Below are positions 40,531 through 42,164 of a DNA stretch of 42,164 nucleotides, in pieces. This stretch comes from Clostridia bacterium (GTDB lineage: Bacteria > Bacillota > Clostridia > Christensenellales > Borkfalkiaceae). The position numbers were made by a program, and so were the translations under genes. The first letter of the stretch is position 1. Each line of letters opens with the position of its first letter. The DNA lies in NCBI GenBank assembly GCA_017616695.1, contig JAFZXN010000041.1, positions 1-42,164 of the forward strand. Reading direction: 5' to 3'. The notes under the pieces were generated by a model. That model searched no databases and was not told where the DNA came from. It was given only the letters and a program-made list of their open reading frames with translations.

Positions 40531-42027
40531 ATGGAGAAGGTTTTTCGCTCGGTTGAAAAGCTTATCGTATACGCAAAGGAAAATCTTTATTTAAGCGAAA
40601 AGGACGCCGATTACGCGCGTAACGGCATATATCGTATTCTCGGTATCGCCGACTTCGAGGCGCTCAAAGGTCTGTCCGTCGATAGAAACGCAGGCAAGGG
40701 TATTTCTTCGCCCGACGAGCTGCTTAAAGAGCTTGTCGCTTCTTGCGTCGAAGCGGGGCTTATCGAGGAATATCAGGCGGAATTTATCGCCGACGAAGTT
40801 ATGGGCGAAATTACGTTAAAGCCGTCCGAAGTGGAAAAAAGATTTTACGAGATCTTCGAGCGCGACGGTTCCGCCGCGGCGACGGAATGGCTGTACGATC
40901 AATCCGTGAAAAGCGATTACGTCAAGAAAAGCAAGCTCGATAAAAACCCGCGTTTCGACGCCGAAAACGGGCTCGTTATAACCATTAACAAGGCTAAACC
41001 CGAGTTCCGCGATCCCAAAAAAGCGGTGAGCGGCAACAGCGTGAAAGGCGGTTATCCTAAATGCAGTATCTGCCACGAGAACGAGGGCTTTGCCGGCAGA
41101 AACAAGAGGACTTTACGCACCGTCGACGTTGAGCTTGACGGCAAAAAATGGTTCTGGCAGTTCTCCCCGTACGGATATTTCTATCAGCACGGCATAGTCG
41201 TCAATTATGAGCACACGCCTATGTTCGTCGAAAAGGCGACGTTCACGAGGCTTTTGGACTTCGTCGATACCTTCCCGCATTATTTTATCGGAAGCAACGC
41301 CGCGCTCGAACGTATAGGCGGCAGCGTTTTGGCGCACGACCACTATCAGGGCGGCGGAGAGATACTTCCCATGCATAAAGCGAAAGCTTATTGCGTTATG
41401 CGCTCGAAAGACTATCCCGACGCTATCGTCGAGGTCGTCGATTGGGCGGGAACGGTCGTAAGAGTAGTGTCCGATAACCGCGTCGCTATAGAAGAAATTT
41501 CCAATAAGATAAAGGAAAAATGGGTGAATTTCACCGCTCCCGAACTCGGGATTATCCCCAAGGACGAAAAGGGCGTGCATAACGCGGTCAGCCCCACGGT
41601 CGTTAAGACGGGGCGCGGCTATGAAATGAGCATCATTTTAAGAAGCAACATAACGAGCGACCGATATCCCGACGGTATTTTCCACGCTCACCCCGAGTTC
41701 CATATAATAAAAAAGGAGTCTATCGGGCTTATCGAGGCGCAGGGGCTTTTCATTCTCCCCGGAAGGCTCGAAAAAGAGCTTGCGCGCCTTGAAGACGCTA
41801 TCGTAAATAATCAGCCTATCCCCGACGATATGACCGATTATTCGATGATATTCGACGAGATAAAGGCTATCGCCGCAAACGATATTTCCAAGGAAAACGT
41901 TCACGAGGCCGTCAAAAAAGAGCTGGCGAGCGTGTGCTCGCGTATCCTCGACAATACCGCAGTCTTCAAAGACAAAAAGCTTACCGTCAAGTTTATGAAC
42001 GACCTCGGTTTCACGCTCGATAAATAA
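40531..42027 (+). CDS. galT: UDP-glucose--hexose-1-phosphate uridylyltransferase, class II
   Basis: GalT exchanges UMP between UDP-glucose and galactose-1-phosphate in the Leloir pathway. The ATG at 40531 follows GGAGG by 5 nt; an ATG-less extension from 40489 would overlap the promoter. The 498-residue product is of the class II (Firmicutes) type: YPKCSICHENEGFAGR with the Cys pair, RTVDVELDGKKWFWQFSPYG, and the catalytic HDHYQGGGE instead of the class I H-P-H. No galK or galE is in the window. It would use galactose released by the GH36 enzyme if that sugar is imported. Confidence 0.94.
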   Translation: MEKVFRSVEKLIVYAKENLYLSEKDADYARNGIYRILGIADFEALKGLSVDRNAGKGISSPDELLKELVASCVEAGLIEEYQAEFIADEVMGEITLKPSEVEKRFYEIFERDGSAAATEWLYDQSVKSDYVKKSKLDKNPRFDAENGLVITINKAKPEFRDPKKAVSGNSVKGGYPKCSICHENEGFAGRNKRTLRTVDVELDGKKWFWQFSPYGYFYQHGIVVNYEHTPMFVEKATFTRLLDFVDTFPHYFIGSNAALERIGGSVLAHDHYQGGGEILPMHKAKAYCVMRSKDYPDAIVEVVDWAGTVVRVVSDNRVAIEEISNKIKEKWVNFTAPELGIIPKDEKGVHNAVSPTVVKTGRGYEMSIILRSNITSDRYPDGIFHAHPEFHIIKKESIGLIEAQGLFILPGRLEKELARLEDAIVNNQPIPDDMTDYSMIFDEIKAIAANDISKENVHEAVKKELASVCSRILDNTAVFKDKKLTVKFMNDLGFTLDK

Positions 42028-42064
42028 CGTTAAGACAGGAAAACGATATTTTGAAAAAAGATCA

Positions 42065-42101
42065 CGCCGCCCCGCGATTTTCCGCGGGGCGGCGACTTTT
42101 C
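42065..42101 (+). terminator. Terminator after galT
   Basis: CGCCGCCCCGCG and CGCGGGGCGGCG form a perfect 12-bp GC stem around a 6-nt loop, followed by ACTTTT. Nothing recognisable lies between here and the window end. Confidence 0.85.
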
Positions 42102-42164
42102 ATTTTGTATGTCGGCAAAAAGGATATTATCCCGTTTTAAAGGTTCGGGGCTGCCGCGAAACGC

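Overview
The window reads as a chromosomal segment of an anaerobic, Gram-positive-type member of the Clostridia (Firmicutes), probably an uncultured gut lineage. The evidence is a clostridial-order Rnf operon (rnfCDGEAB), a sporulation-type sigma-H gene next to Mini-RNase III and RlmB, a CwlD-like amidase, the dnaX-ybaB-recR cluster, strong AGGAGG ribosome binding sites and many TTGACA-17-TATAAT promoters. A Christensenellales-like assignment is only a guess. There are no rRNA or tRNA genes, no CRISPR array and no insertion-sequence transposase. Most genes lie on the + strand.

Layout. (1) 112-5112: complete six-gene Rnf ion-pumping ferredoxin:NAD+ oxidoreductase operon, followed by a patatin-like phospholipase and a terminator. 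(2) 6027-6334: intergenic region with a cluster of DnaA-box-like 9-mers. (3) 6335-11916: information-processing block (cwlD-like, mrnC, rlmB, sigH, dnaX, ybaB, recR). (4) 12323-13798: malQ. (5) 14139-16921: an acyltransferase-fold protein (E2-like, with the active-site His replaced) and an acyl-CoA synthetase. (6) 17067-27503: a glycan-related cassette. It has a divergent ArsR-type regulator with a large sensor-like C-terminal domain, a 1927-residue modular lipoprotein, a secreted concanavalin-like/FIVAR-like protein and a GH36 alpha-galactosidase-like lipoprotein. The cassette is bracketed by two nearly identical 126-129 bp direct repeats. (7) 27798-28400: Sfp-type phosphopantetheinyl transferase. 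(8) 28486-32974: a CtpE-like P-type ATPase (-) and, divergently, a degenerate P-type ATPase-like membrane protein that has lost the phosphorylated Asp. (9) 33031-36700: heterodimeric ABC exporter. (10) 36949-38305: sigma factor and putative membrane anti-sigma pair. (11) 38395-39156: AT-rich XRE regulator/small membrane protein pair with paired operators. (12) 39213-42027: an intracellular GH5-like glycosidase (-) and class II galT.

How the parts fit. The cassette (6) looks like a surface system: the big lipoprotein would bind a glycan, the GH36 lipoprotein would cleave alpha-galactosyl groups, and the ArsR-type protein would control the divergent promoter. The class II GalT and MalQ elsewhere in the window fit intracellular use of galactose and alpha-glucans, although no sugar transporter or galactokinase is present. 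The direct repeats suggest that the cassette is a discrete unit placed between the acyl-CoA synthetase and the PPTase, which would otherwise be neighbours.
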